A DNA stretch of 64,000 bases from Parietaria judaica (Eukaryota > Streptophyta > Magnoliopsida > Rosales > Urticaceae): the NCBI GenBank assembly GCA_954871525.1, contig OX940860.1, forward strand, positions 18,446,001 through 18,510,000, given 5' to 3'. Below the pieces are notes generated by a model. It was not told the origin of the DNA, made no database searches, and was given only the letters and a program-made list of their open reading frames with translations. Positions 1 through 12,790 of the stretch are shown piece by piece (positions within the stretch are counted from its first letter, which is position 1; every line of letters begins with the position of its first letter). Position numbers and translations under genes: made by a program.

Positions 1-2574
1 ATTTTTGTCAATTAATTATGGAGCAAGAACAATATAACATGTTCTAGATTATTGTGCAGCGATCAATGAGTTTGATGAGTCGTGTGAAATAATAAAATAA
101 ACGATTAGAATTCGGAAGTGTCTAATTGATGGTTGAGTTTTTGCCCTTGTTTATTAATGGGGGACTTAAAAGAATTCCAATCTTTTGGCTATATTTTTGG
201 TAGATGCTCGATTGTTACATGTTTAGTCAGCGATTGATTTTATATAGTTTCTCAAAGATTAATATATCTATCTAGCATTCTTGCTTTTTATTTTCACAAA
301 ATAATATAGATATTGATCACCCTTTTTTTTCGTTTCAGTTTTACTCCATGCCTCGGAATTGTGTCTACTCAATAATTAATGTTTTTAACAAAAGGGGTAT
401 TTCGTTAGTTGTGTCCCATGCATTAACAAATCAATGCTCAATTTAAAAGAATATAATGCCAAAACGCATTAAACAGTTAACAAGAAAGAAAGAGAAGTGG
501 TCCAATAATATAAAGTTGTCATAATAAAGGTCAAAACGAAAGATCTATTCATGCTATGTTATAGTATAGTATAGAATAGTGGTCCAAACTTTGGATTAGC
601 TTTGAGTTTAAGATTTAGGAGACACGTGACAAATAACGACGATAACATCTTCCATTTTTCATAGCAAACATTAAAAGGCCTAGTATCCTAGGGCTCATTT
701 AATTTATTCTCTAAATATTTATAAGGGTTAAAGTTATAAAAGAAATTAAATTAACTTTAAACGTTTTCACGAGTTTTTGAGATTACATTCTTCTTGATTT
801 TAACATAGATCCATTCAACGGTTTATCCATAAAACGTTTTTTGTCGGTTTTTAAAATCTCATTAATCCATAGGCAGGATTGGACCTACAGGAATTCGGGT
901 TGAAAGGCAAAATAGTCTGCATGTGAGCTCTCCAGCAAAGCAGCAACATCCTCTCCTCTGTTACTTGACTCTCGTTTTGGCAGTCCTCACAAAATATGAA
1001 GAAACTCGTTACTCTGGTCCCCCAATACCAAACTTGCCATTTCAAATTCAATAATTTCTTTTTTATAAATAATCTTTGGGTTTTTCTGGGTTTTAGATTA
1101 GCTGTCTGTCTCGTACGTGAATGTGAATCCAAAGATCAATTGTGTAACAGCTTTTAAGCACCATCTTTGAAAGTACATGAAAATGCATAGAATAGAAGTG
1201 TCACAGTTCAAGTTTCAGCCTTTGGATAGTCATTCTTTGACTAATTATGTTTGACTTTTAGCCTTTCTTTCCAAAGCCAAATTGCTATACAGTTAAGCAC
1301 TATACATTGACTCAACATTATGTTATATTGGTTTGTTGTTGGGATTATTTTCATTTATGCAATAATAATAATAATAATAATATCTAGATATTAATTGTTG
1401 TCCAAACATTTTATAATAAAAAATTTATATTATATAATATTAATGTGATTAATATCATATAATATAGCTGTATAATATACCTACAATTAATTAAAGAATC
1501 AATTAAATACACCATGTATTATTTAAATAAAAAAATCAATTTAATACACCATATCTTCTATAAATAAGGTTCTAATCATTAAAACCCTAACCCAAATTCT
1601 CTCTTTCTCCGAGTTGGCGGCGGAACCCCTTAGCTTGGTTTTCGAATCTTCATCGTTCCTTGTGCAATTAACTAGCATTACGATCTTTATCATTGGACAA
1701 TCAAGGCGTCTTTATTCGTGTGGTGATTACGGATCGAGGCTTCTCTTGGTGATTAAATCAAGTCTAAAAAAAATGCTCAAGCACGCTACAAGAGGTATAT
1801 TATTTCTCGATCTATTATATTAAAATTAAAATTTTAAATTAACTTTTTGTGCAATTAGTTAAACAAAAAAGATTGAAAAGAATACACATGTCAATGGTAA
1901 TTAGATTATATATCTTTAAAATAAAACAAATTTATTCATATATTCAGTTATTAATTAGGGGCATTTTGAGTTATTTAAGCTAGTAGTTAGAGGCATCTTT
2001 TCGTTTTAAGATTTTTTTATTTTATTTTAGGCGCCTATCTCAAGGAAGGCGACATGGGAGTTTTGGTATGTCGTCTTCTATGCGAGGGGAAACTCGGGTC
2101 GTGCTTTCAAAAATATGGTTGTTATGTTTTTGATCGGCTATATTTATTCAAAAAACTAACAGAAAAAAAATCATCTCTTAAACAAATTCTGATTTATTTA
2201 TGTTTTGATTATTGACTCGGTTCCTATTCCAAATCGTAATAAGAATGCTACATTAATGTTAAATTGTAATCTTATATTACTTCAAAAGAGTAGGCTCTCT
2301 GTGATGCCACTTATTGAAGTGGTAAAATAAATTATGAGTTTATAAGATTAATTACTTGATGATTTTATTTCCGATGACATATAAATAATAGCTCGAAGTC
2401 AACAAAGCTACCATTTTAAATATACGTGTTTCCATTAATTTAGGTTTCTTTAAGACGAATATAATGGTGATGAAATGAAAGATGAAGTAATTCTCATTAA
2501 ATAATCATAATGCCAAATCAGCCTGTCAATATCTCATATTCTGGTGAGAGGTCAATTTGTTTCACCATTAAAAT
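1..2574. other. AT-rich intergenic DNA, no gene recognised
   Basis: Long A/T-rich stretch with short open frames only. Around 1570-1800 there is a moderately GC-richer patch beginning with a plant 5'UTR-like run (aaccctaaccc, then CT-rich) followed by a 69-codon open frame. A second such patch lies at 2030-2110. These could be remnants of a gene or transposon, but no domain or splice pattern could be followed. An ATA/AAT trinucleotide run lies near 1363-1382. Confidence 0.5.
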
Positions 2575-2585
2575 TTATTTCTATT

Positions 2586-2689
2586 GTGGTTGCTAGGATA
2601 GCCTAGTGGTAATTCCACACCACCTCTAAAGTGGAGGTCGTGGGTTCGATCCCCACTGCAGCAAAGCTGCCTTCAGAAAAAAAAAAAAA
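2586..2689 (+). mobile_element. tRNA-derived SINE with target-site duplication
   Basis: The roughly 104-bp unit carries an RNA polymerase III A-box-like sequence (tagcctagtgg, about 2600) and a B box (gggttcgatcccc, about 2641-2654) at tRNA-like spacing. It continues into a short non-tRNA tail and ends in an A run (2677-2689). It is bracketed by an identical 11-bp direct repeat, ttatttctatt, at 2575-2585 and 2690-2700. Head, A tail and duplication together are the structure of a retroposed SINE rather than a functional tRNA gene. I cannot assign a named SINE family. Confidence 0.85.
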
Positions 2690-2700
2690 TTATTTCTATT

Positions 2701-4987
2701 AATAATTAACATACTAATGTACATTAGGTCATTAAGCATATATTTTGGTGAGATTGTTTTCTCTTTTTTAAAAGAAAAGAAAAATGTGATATACTTATTT
2801 GACACTATTTGACACTCATTTGACACTAAGTAACTAATATTTGACATTGACACTTTTTTAATAATATACAGACACACTTGATTTAAGATTAGTTACTTAG
2901 GTTACAAATATCAAAATGTGATGTACTTATTTGAGAAGAAAAAAAAAAAGAAATGGGACATGTGATATCATGCTACTCAAAAGACTTGAATTCAATGTCA
3001 CCAGAGGGAGAAACACACGAGAGACATATCTGTGGTCTCTGGTTTTGTTACATATTTTTTATTAAAAAAAAATAAATAGGAGTAATTGGCAGTAATATTA
3101 TCAAAATTTTGATTGAACTTTGTCGTTCAATTTGTTTTCTTTAACTTTAAATTTTGCATCTACGTTTTCTATAATTCTTTAAAAAGTAGCAATTTGCCTC
3201 ATTCCCATACAAACAAAGAGTAATTTTAATTTTTATGTAATTTATGATTTGTTCGAAAATACTTTCATCAATTTTATTATCTTTTTATGATTTTGTGGGG
3301 GTTTCATGTTAAATAAGTAGACTCGATAATTACTTTACAATAACTCCATAATATTAATGTATTGATATAGTTCTGTACACATATGAAAAGAAAAAAAAAA
3401 CATTTTCGTTATTGCATAGGAGGCAATGTGTTACTTCTAGAAACACAAAAAGGAATATCTACCAAAAAAAAAATTAGAGCAAAATGCACAAACATATAAA
3501 GGTCGTGGCCATTATTGTCAAAACTCTAAAAATAAAATTAAAACAAAGACATTATACTTATAATATAATTGCGGGCTTGCGGCAATAGTATTCAAAGTTA
3601 TTCAAAATAACACGGAATGTTTGTAAGCTTTCAATTGCGCTGAATAAATACTCAAAATTATAAAATTTGTCTTTGATTGGTCTTTTCCTACGTGCTTCTA
3701 TTGAAACATTAAGTCATTTACACATGTACCTCTCAAATTGAAGTATTTAACAAGAAATTCTTAAAACATGAAAAAATAAGCGTGGTTTGAGTTGTACACG
3801 TGTAAAAACAAAAAACTCAACACTAAAAAGACAGAGAGGAAAAAAGTCAATCAAAAACACAAATTCACGAATTCGGGTATTTAATGAGCACAAATGAAAA
3901 TTTTGATAATATGCCACACTATTTAAAATAACTTTAATTACTTCTTCCGCTATTATTTTTGTAAATATCCCTAAACATAAAATTGTATTTGTATAGAACT
4001 ACCATAGATATTAGATGCAGACAACTTTTGACTTGATAAACAATGAAAAGGGGAAGCAAGTGGGCTCTTCAAACGGTAATCACATTCACAAGCCATAAAG
4101 TCGCATGAAATTTCCCAAGCCAGTGTGAGCACTGAACACAAAGCCAAAAGCTCAAACTCATACTCCATGTGGCGTTTCATCACTATGTCATACACTCATA
4201 CATATCTAATCTATACATAACATCATACATACATATATATCTTTTGTGTTTCATAATTGCTTTATGCCCAAGTCTCTGTTTCTGATGATATCAGGGTCTC
4301 TGGTAAGTCACAACTCAAAGAAAATCGTGTTGAATTCATATCTTTTGGTTTGGGTACATTCTCTCTCAAGGACTGAACTGAATGAATTATGGGGTTGAAA
4401 TTTGATTCCTTTAATGGGATTGAAAGTCACAGACATGGAAAAGCTTCCCTTGCTTTTCTCATACAAGTTTTGTTTATATTTTCCTGCTTAGATTCTCTCC
4501 AGTTGTACCATAGTCTAAAGGGTTAGCATTATTAATTAAAATAAAATAAATGTATTTTAGTTTTAGATTCTGGGGAAATGTCATTTTCTACCAAAAAAAT
4601 AATAATAAAATTGAGAGAAAATTGGTTTGTTTTGCTTATCTGTCATCTGGGTCTGGAAAGTTTGAAGCTTTTTTTTCATCAACTTCATTGGTGTGGATTC
4701 TCTGACCTAGCTAGAAACTTTTGAGAGTTCTTCATGGGAATCTTTTGGGATGTGTAATTTAATTTTTTGAGTTCAAGAATTTTAGCTATGTCACTGTCCA
4801 TTTCAGTAAAGGCACGGTCTTATATTTCTTCATTTCAATCTTGAATATCTTGGGAAATTCTGTTGCTGTGTTCATGTTCTCTGAGTAATTCACCGGGTTT
4901 TCATGGCGGACTTTTCCGGCGCAGATGTAGGAAGGTAGAACGGGTATCGGTTTGTCCGGGTTCGATGGAGTGATTGTTTGGAAGACA
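2701..4987. other. AT-rich intergenic DNA and 5' flank of the receptor kinase
   Basis: No coding exon recognised. Near the right end a possible 5' leader exon occurs: an ATG at 4264 opens 13 codons and runs directly into a good donor (gtaagt at 4303). The next plausible acceptor (gcag before 4925) leads immediately to a stop, so this is more likely an untranslated leader with a short upstream frame than the true start of the kinase. Confidence 0.4.
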
Positions 4988-7585
4988 ATGCGCTTGTTCT
5001 GGTGGCAACAACTTCCATTGCTTATTCTGGTCCAGCTCTTGGATCCCAGCACAACAACCCACAAGTTTCATGGTACTTTTTTTAATCAATCTCTTTTAGT
5101 TACTTAGTAGGTGTGAACCAGAATTGGTAATTCGATTCCGGTTTCTTTTTTAAAATCAGGAACCAGATTTTAAAATTATTAAATTCTGTTTATGTTTTTT
5201 TTAGGGATAATTAATTTTGGCTGTTGGTTCCCAATCCGACAGTTCAGATTATATAGCCGTTTAAAATTTTTAAATCTGGAACTCCGATTCATGAAGAAGA
5301 AAAAAAATCAAACTGGATTCTGGATTCTTGCGGTGTCGTGTTTTTTCCCGGATGGGAGTGAAACCGGTATTTACCGTATTAACAGTAATAGAACTTTAAA
5401 ACAAGAAGCCGGTTTCAATGACTAAGAAAAAGTACAATGCACGAAATGAAATTTCTTTACTTGTCAATCTTTGTGTGACATAGTTTTTGTCTCACTGGCA
5501 GTTCAAGCCTCGTTGACTTTCAAGAGGTCGGCAACGATTTCGGAGCAATTGCACGGGTTGAAGGTGTCTTCGAACGGTTATGAATTGAAGGAAAACCATG
5601 TCGTTTCTCTGTAAGCACTCTGCCACGCTCTGTAGAATCGTTCAGTCTGTGAGTAGTGTACTTAGAAAAAGTGCAATCACTATAACAAAATATACTCAAA
5701 TCAACACAGTATATTGCTGAGTAAATTCTTACATAATCTGTGATTTATATGTATGTACATATATATACACATTTGGTATCTGACGGTTTTAACAGGTTTT
5801 CCCAGAAACTAATCCATAGCTCAAACCACAATAATCGAGATGAAGGTGTCAGCAGCGTTCCGACGCTCACACCGGCGCAGGGAGATTGCAAAAAGAAGCA
5901 CAAAACGAGGAAAGTCGCAGCGATAATTGGCGGCGCCGTTGCAGCGTTTCTTGTGGTTCTCGTTGTGGTTTTTGTGTACTTCAGCTTGATGCGAGTCAAG
6001 AAATTCGTGATAAGAACTTCAGAGTCGGCTTCTTCGGTTCCTTCTCCGCCGGGTAAGGATGCTGTTCCCATTACCGGTGTTACTTGATGTGGATTCTTCG
6101 TTAACGGTTTTGTATTTTTGCTGTTTGTTCATCAGCTGAATGGGAAAGAGGGAACACGACTCCTTACGCCGTGCCTCGCTCTCCATTCGAGACAGAGCAT
6201 TCGAGGGAGTTCACGGTCTCGGAGCTCGAAGAAGCTACATGCCATTTCAGTCGAAACAACATCATCGGAGAAGGCAGATTTGGTTTGGCTTATAAGGGGC
6301 TGCTCCGGGACGGGTCGATCGTGGCCATCAAGCGACGCTTGCACACTCCTACACGATCTTTCTTTCGACATGTAAGTCCAAGACACTGCCCTGGTCCTTA
6401 CCTCTCGATAAAATGGCTAATTGGTTGAAAAAATCGATAGAACTTAAGCAACAAATAGACGTATAGAAATTAAATTACTGAATGATTAGAAAGTTTAAAT
6501 TATTAACTTGACTATGATTCAAACAGCAGGTGAGGAACGTTGCTCGGGTCCACCACGTGAACCTCGTCAAGCTCGTCGGCTACTATCACGACGGTGATCA
6601 GCAGTTTTTAGTTTATGACTATGTCTCAAACGGAAATGTCGGAGACCATTTATACGGTACAGCGTAGCCCGTTTGGCTCTATCTCTATACATTGAAAACG
6701 CTGAAAATTGAACGAATTTAACTTCTGAAGTTTTTGATCAGATAGCAAGGGTTTGCCTATCGGAAAGCTCGGCGTGCGACAAAGGCTGGCGATCGCGCTC
6801 GGTGCAGCGAAAGGTGAGATATTGTGAGCTCTTTTTTCTTCAAATCGGGTGTTTTTTCGGTTCATAATGCTCTATCCATGGATGTATCAGGGCTCGGGCA
6901 TCTCCACGGTTTGACGCCTCCGCTCTTGCACATGCATTTCAGAACGAGGAACGTCCTTCTCGACGAGAATTTCACTGCCAAAGTGTCCGATTACGGACTC
7001 ACCACTTTGCTGATCGAGGGCGACCACGCTGGATCCTCTTCTTCCTTCGATTGCTTCCTCGATCCCGAGTACGTAAAACCGCAAATTCCCCCGGTTCTTT
7101 ATATGTCATAATTCTAACTCAACCCTTTTCTTCTAAAGGTTAGACATGCAAAAGAGTGCCTCAGAGAGAAGCGACGTGTACAGCTTCGGCGTCTTCCTGC
7201 TCGAACTGATAAGTGGACGAGAAGCAAATGCCGGAAATCTAGTACTAAAGGTACGTTAACAAACTAACAATAGTGTTCGGTTTGACGAACCATAGATCAA
7301 TACGGTTATCGTTTTTATGATTGAATCTTGTGTTTGAAGCCGAAGGAGAGCGAAGGGTTCGAAGGTTTTGTGGATAAATGGCTGGGGAGGCAAGCGAGGT
7401 CCGCCGCCAAGGCGATGATGGAGGTGGCACTGAGGTGCGTGGATTCTTGCGGGGAGAGGAGACCCGAGATGAGGGACGTGGTGGAAGCGTTGGAGCGGCT
7501 TCACGAGGCTGAGCTCGCTCGGCTCAGCTCCGAGCTCGACTCGCAGATTGAGGCGGTCACCCTCGGGAGCGAGCTCTTCAAGTGA
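4988..7585 (+). CDS. Receptor-like kinase with altered catalytic loop (probable pseudokinase)
   Basis: The gene model has several exons. Exon 1 is 4988-5072 (start MRLFWWQQLP, a signal-peptide-like hydrophobic start), exon 2 is 5502-5610, and exon 3 begins at 5796. The phases of these three exons fit. Exon 3 encodes a basic stretch and one transmembrane helix (residues about 105-128). The kinase domain follows in exons starting near 6137, 6528, 6743, 6891, 7139 and 7340. It has a glycine loop (GEGRFGLAYKG) and the VAIK lysine. The catalytic loop, however, reads HMHFRTRN where active kinases have HRDxKxxN, so the catalytic Asp is a His. The DFG motif reads DYG and no APE is seen, only FLDPE. 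The ectodomain is only about 75 residues with no LRR or lectin motif. The C terminus (VTLGSELFK) recalls a plant RLK subfamily with the same atypical loop, from memory. Loss of the Asp suggests weak or no phosphotransfer, hence a scaffolding or regulatory role. The exact start is uncertain; the kinase identity is firm. Confidence 0.82.
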
Positions 7586-9126
7586 GCTGCGGTGCTTGGC
7601 GATCGGTATCATTCTTTTATTGATTTTCGTTTGCCGGCTCGTAAGAAGAATGGATTCGATTTGTAAAGCGTGTTTGAAAAAAGAGAGGGAAAGATATATC
7701 ATTTTAGTTCTCAATAATTTTTTTACGCAATATAATGTCCTAAAAAGTTGGTTTTTCTACATTTTCTTTATATATTTTTCCTTTTTGGGTGATTTTTTAA
7801 TTATTTTATGGTAATTTGAAAGAAATTGTTATACATATTGCAATGATATGAATGAAGGGTAAAGAAGGAAATTTCATGCGTTTTGGCACTTTAATTACTG
7901 GTTAAATGTAGCAATGAGAAAAACGCTAGAAAACTGTCCGAAACTGTGTGCTACATAAATGTTGATAATTAATTATATATGGCGTTTGTTTAAATGTCGA
8001 ATTAAATATTGGTTTGTATTTGTGTATGTATGTCTATAACACGGTGATTCCATTTTGTACATACAAGACACGAACTTGACACGATTAAAGAAGAACATAA
8101 AAATGGTATAAATAATGAGTAAAATAAAACGAAAATAACGGTTATGAAAAAAGATGGCCTTAAACGACTCGTGACATCAACAAGGCCCAATATTCACCTT
8201 ATGAAAAAGAACAAATATATACAATTAAAAATATAATAAAAAAATATTACGCCAGATGAAAGAAAAAAAAAAGGTTTTTTTTTTTTTTAATGGTATTTAA
8301 AATGGGTTTATAAAGCCTCCTACGCCGAAACACTTTAGGCCAGCTCAAAAATAAATAAAATAAAGAAGTATGGATCGCTATTGGAGACATGCATGGCAAT
8401 GTTTAACTTGTATTGTGATTATATTTTTTTTTAATAGGGTGGCACTATTGACCAAGATAAATGTACTCGTATTACAAGAGGACTTCATGAAGAGTCTTAT
8501 TATAATGTATTTACCACTATGCCAAGCAAACTCTGTTTATTATATTATGATTATATTAAGCTCCATGATTGACAAATTGTACTGATATATGCTTATATAT
8601 ATTAATATGAATTCGATTTTTTTTTACAAGCAACTCGTGAGTTATAAAATTGCAGGTTAATAGAATGTAAAAATAAACACTAGCTTATTTATATCGTTTT
8701 TTTTATTGAAATTTACATTCGACATTTTGATCATAAATTTATAGGTTAATAATAAACTATAATGATTTTCATATAGTTGACTTTGACCTTTCATTTTCAT
8801 CTCTACCCTTATAGGAAGAAAAAAAAAAGACCAATTTTGTTTGAAGATCCGATCTCAAAAACTAATGTGAACTATTAAAGTTAGAAAAATATTCTTTTGA
8901 CAAAACATTTTCATCTCATTTTGAGAGAGAAAAAAAAATGATTATACGAGGAAAAGAGAAGAACAAAACAATTAATTAGTAAATGACCCAATCTCAAAAA
9001 AATAATTATTTTAACATTATGTAATGAATTATTACATAGTTTTAATTTTAAAATAAATGTTAAGATCTTAATATTATAATTTTTCCACTAAAAGCATTGA
9101 CCTTGATTTATTCCTTCTTCACTCAC
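7586..9126. other. Intergenic, AT-rich
   Basis: 3' flank of the kinase and 5' flank of the PDI gene. Only A/T-rich sequence, homopolymer runs and short chance frames are seen. No repeat with recognisable ends was found. Confidence 0.5.
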
Positions 9127-9132
9127 TATAAA
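9127..9132 (+). promoter_or_regulatory. TATA box of the PDI gene
   Basis: TATAAA in a clear AT/GC transition 45 bp before the PDI start codon. At the usual 30-bp spacing the transcript would begin about 9157-9162, leaving a leader of under 20 nt. Either the leader is short or another upstream start is also used. Confidence 0.45.
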
Positions 9133-9176
9133 CCCCGCTCTCGCGGATCTCGATTTCCTCCGATCCTTTTCCAACA

Positions 9177-12100
9177 ATGGCGTCTCGCTTCTTCCTCGCT
9201 CTCTCCCTCGCCGCTCTCCTCTTCTTCTCAAGCTCCGTCCTCTGCAGCCACTCGCCGGCGGCGAAGGACGCCGAGGAGGACGAAGATCTGAGCTTTCTCG
9301 AGGAATCCGACGGGAAACCCGAGGTCATCCACGGCGGCGACCTCCAGTACCCCGATCACGAAGAGGACGAAGACGACGCCGAGTTCGAGAACTTCTCCGA
9401 CTTCGACGGCGGCGAGGGCGAGGAGAGCTACAAGGACCCGGAGGTGGACGAGAAGGACGTGGTGGTCCTGAAGGAGAGGAACTTCACGGACGCGATCGAG
9501 AACAACCGGTTCGTGATGGTCGAGTTCTACGCGCCGTGGTGCGGCCACTGCCAGGCATTGACGCCGGAGTACACGGCGGCGGCGACGGAGCTCAAGGCGG
9601 AGAACGTGGTCCTCGCGAAGGTCGATGCCACGGAGGAGAACGAACTCTCGCACGAGTACGGTGTGGAAGGATTCCCGACGATATTCTTCTTCATCGACGG
9701 CGTTCACAAGCCGTACACTGGTCAGAGGACTAAGTGAGTTCTCGCTCATCTCCATCAATGGGCGATTGAATTTTCGATTTTTGTGAAAAATTGGTGTTGA
9801 ATTTATGAACTTTCGTTGCTCAGAGAGGCCATCGTGACTTGGATCAAGAAGAAGACTGGACCTGGTGTGAGCAATGTCACCACTACAGAGGACGCAGAGA
9901 AGATACTGACTGCTGAGAGCAAAGTCGTTATGGGTTTCTTGAACTCTTTGGTGGTACGTCTTTCTTCCATTGAAGATACTTGAGGTTTCTAATCACGTTG
10001 TTCTTGTGAATTTATCTTTGATTCGAACAACGAATGAGATACATTATCCGAATTGGTATCTATGTCATTGTTGTTTTTGATAGAGGAAGTAGAGCGTGTT
10101 TCCAGAAATCTCAGGGTGTAACAAGTTCATTACTTCGGTTTTTCATAATGATTGTTAACCGTTTCTTTCGGATCTAGAGGTGTCGAGAGATTTATGGGTG
10201 TGATTTATACCTGATGAGTATGTTATGCTTTGCTCTCGGCTAAACAGGGCCCGGAGAGTGACGAACTTGCAACCGCTTCGAGGCTCGAGGACGATATTAA
10301 CTTTTACCAAACCGTGAACCCTGATGTGGCCAAGCTATTCCACATCGACTCGGAAGGGAAACGGCCTGCGCTGGTCTTGCTTAAGAAGGATGAGGAAAAG
10401 CTGAGCCTCTTTGGTTAGTTTGTTGTTGTTTTTTCTCGTTGTTAATCTAAATTTCTTCGTAGACGGAAAAGTAACGAATGCTCTTTGTACGAGTCTCTTC
10501 TGCAGATGGAAAGTTTGAGAAGTCAGCCATAACCGAGTTTGTGTTCTCCAATAAGCTTCCCCTGGTTACCATCTTTACGAGGGAGAATGCCCCTGCTATC
10601 TTTGAAAGTACTATCAAGAAACAGGTATATTGGCATACACTCGAAAATATACGCGCTTCAGTTAAAAACACGAATATTATGGTCGCAAAAGTTTAGAATA
10701 TTCATGGTAATTGAAGAATAACCGTGAGTTTTGATGCTCTCAGTTGCTGCTTTTTGCCACATCAAATGAATCAAGCTCAGTCATTCCGATTTTCCAAGAG
10801 GCGGCAAAGCTTTTCAAGGGAAAGGTAGTAAACTATAACTTTAGAAAGATCTGTATCTCTTTGATTTTTTGACTGGATAAAAGGAAAATCTTGCTCAAAT
10901 CTAATTGCTTGGATTACTTGCTGAAATTCAGAAAACCGAACACAAATTCATTTGCATTACTTGCTCATATCTGATACTTTTAATTGATTTGTAGCTTATC
11001 TTTGTATACGTCGAGTTGGATAATGAAGATTACGGAAAGCCAGTCTCTGACTATTTTGGTGTTAGCGGGGATGCTCCAACGGTATGACAAAAAGCTTTCT
11101 CTCTGTTTCCGTGCCTCTTTTGTTCCTTATCATAGATATTCAAGTGTAATTTCCAGTGTCTTCAACTGTGAGGTAAAATCTGTATTTGTTCCTTTTAGGT
11201 CCTTGCATATACCGGCAATGATGACGGCAAAAAGTTTTTCTTTGAGAAAGAAGTGACCATCGAAAACATCAAGGTTGAGGCTCTCTCTACCCACCTCGTC
11301 TTGTCTCCCTTTGATACTCAAACATGCACATACGCTAAATTTTGATAAATTATCAGGCTTTCGGAGAAGATTTCTTGGAAGACAAGCTAAAGCCTTTCTT
11401 CAAGTCTGACCCAATTCCCGAAACTGTAAGTTTATTAGTTTCACCGAACTGTTTATCTTTCCCTATAATTTTATTTATCGGCTCATTCTTATTTATAATT
11501 TATACTCAGAATGATGGTGATGTAAAAATAGTGGTCGGAAACAACTTCGACGATATTGTTCTTGACGAATCGAAGGATGTCCTTCTGGAGGTAAGACAGA
11601 TCACACACATACATATGTGTATATATATATATATTTATAATATACAAACTCCTTTAATTATACTTATTTGAGACTCAAGTAATGCAACATGCAGATATAT
11701 GCACCTTGGTGTGGTCACTGCCAATCTCTGGAGCCAACATTTAACAAGCTTGCAAAGCATCTTCGAGGGATCGACTCTATTGTCGTAGCGAAGATGGACG
11801 GAACCACAAACGAGCATCCTAGGGCTAAGGTAATTTAGAACCCATTTGTCAAAATTTCACGATTGATGCAAATATGGCACATTACCCATTTTGTTTGTCT
11901 GCCCTTGAAACTGAATGCTGTTTGTTAATGTAGGCTGATGGGTTTCCAACACTCCTATTCTTCCCCGCTGGAAACAAGAGCTTCGATCCCGTAAGTAGCA
12001 TATCGACGATAGTGTAGTTTTCCTCTTCTTTTTTTTAATTGAATAATTATCAGCCATGCCTTCAGAATTTATCGTATTGTTTCAATTTCCCTTCCGGCTT

Positions 12101-12602
12101 TATAAAGTATAGCAATTTTCCCGTGATCGTTAAAAAACCAGTGATTTTCTCATGACATTTTAAGCCACGTGTGATGCACATGTTAAAACATTTATGATGA
12201 TTCCGTCCCTAAACACTAGTGTGTGTTGTGCATTGAATATACCTTAAAATCTGACGAAAATCGTAGATTTTCAATGATTAAGGGGGATTTTGATCCGCTA
12301 TATAAGTTTGCAGGAGAAACTGCGACTATACGAAAGCTCAGAGAGCATAGCCGATAATTACTAATTGCAATGTATTGATATTGAGCACTTGGTCTTGGCA
12401 GATTACCGTGGACACTGATCGCACCGTGGTTGCGTTCTACAAATTCATCAAGAAGCACGCATCAATCCAGTTCAAGCTCCAGAAACCGGAAACATCCCCG
12501 AAACCCGAGACAAAGAGTACTGACTCGAAAGAGACGTTAGAGAGCACGGTCACGAAAGAGACATCAGAGAGCAGCACCGGTGATGTGAAGGATGAGCTAT
12601 AA
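9177..12602 (+). CDS. PDIL1-4: Protein disulfide isomerase-like (PDIL1-3/1-4 type), KDEL-ended
   Basis: Twelve exons give a 585-residue protein in one consistent frame: 9177-9733, 9824-9953, 10248-10413, 10506-10624, 10744-10824, 10995-11081, 11199-11273, 11357-11425, 11510-11590, 11695-11829, 11934-11990, 12402-12602. It forms, reduces and isomerises disulfides in secretory proteins in the ER lumen. Residues 1-23 are a signal peptide, and about 30-92 are a strongly acidic segment typical of this subgroup. A thioredoxin domain with CGHC at 122-125 comes next, then two redox-inactive thioredoxin-like domains, and a second catalytic domain with CGHC at 461-464. The tail is rich in Lys, Glu, Ser and Thr and ends in KDEL, the ER-retrieval signal. 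As I recall, the Arabidopsis relative PDIL1-3 has CGAC in the first site, whereas both sites here are canonical. Length fits the family (about 580-600). The symbol is by similarity and synteny; PDIL1-3 is the alternative. Confidence 0.95.
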
Positions 12603-12784
12603 GAGGTTTATTTTTTATTCCAACTTCCGTTTTTCGTGTGATCTGTATGTTATGAATTGGAATGGTTAACGATAGATTATTGTAGACTCGACTAGAAAGG
12701 AAAAACCCGATTTTCCTCGGGAAAAAGAAGAGTTATATTAACGTGTTTAACTGTCGGAGTTTGTTTTCTTTTGTTTTGTTCTTC

Positions 12785-12790
12785 AATAAA
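12785..12790 (+). terminator. Polyadenylation signal of the PDI gene
   Basis: AATAAA about 183 bp after the stop codon, followed by a T/G-rich stretch. This is the normal arrangement of a plant near-upstream poly(A) element. Confidence 0.45.

Noticed and set aside
2589..2662. Functional tRNA gene
   Set aside because: Box A- and box B-like sequences are present, but no proper acceptor stem closes, the unit runs into an A tail, and an 11-bp target duplication flanks it. A SINE explains all of it.
9228..9758. 176-codon antisense frame over PDI exon 1
   Set aside because: Val/Leu/Arg-rich mirror of the acidic GC-rich exon; no promoter or domain.
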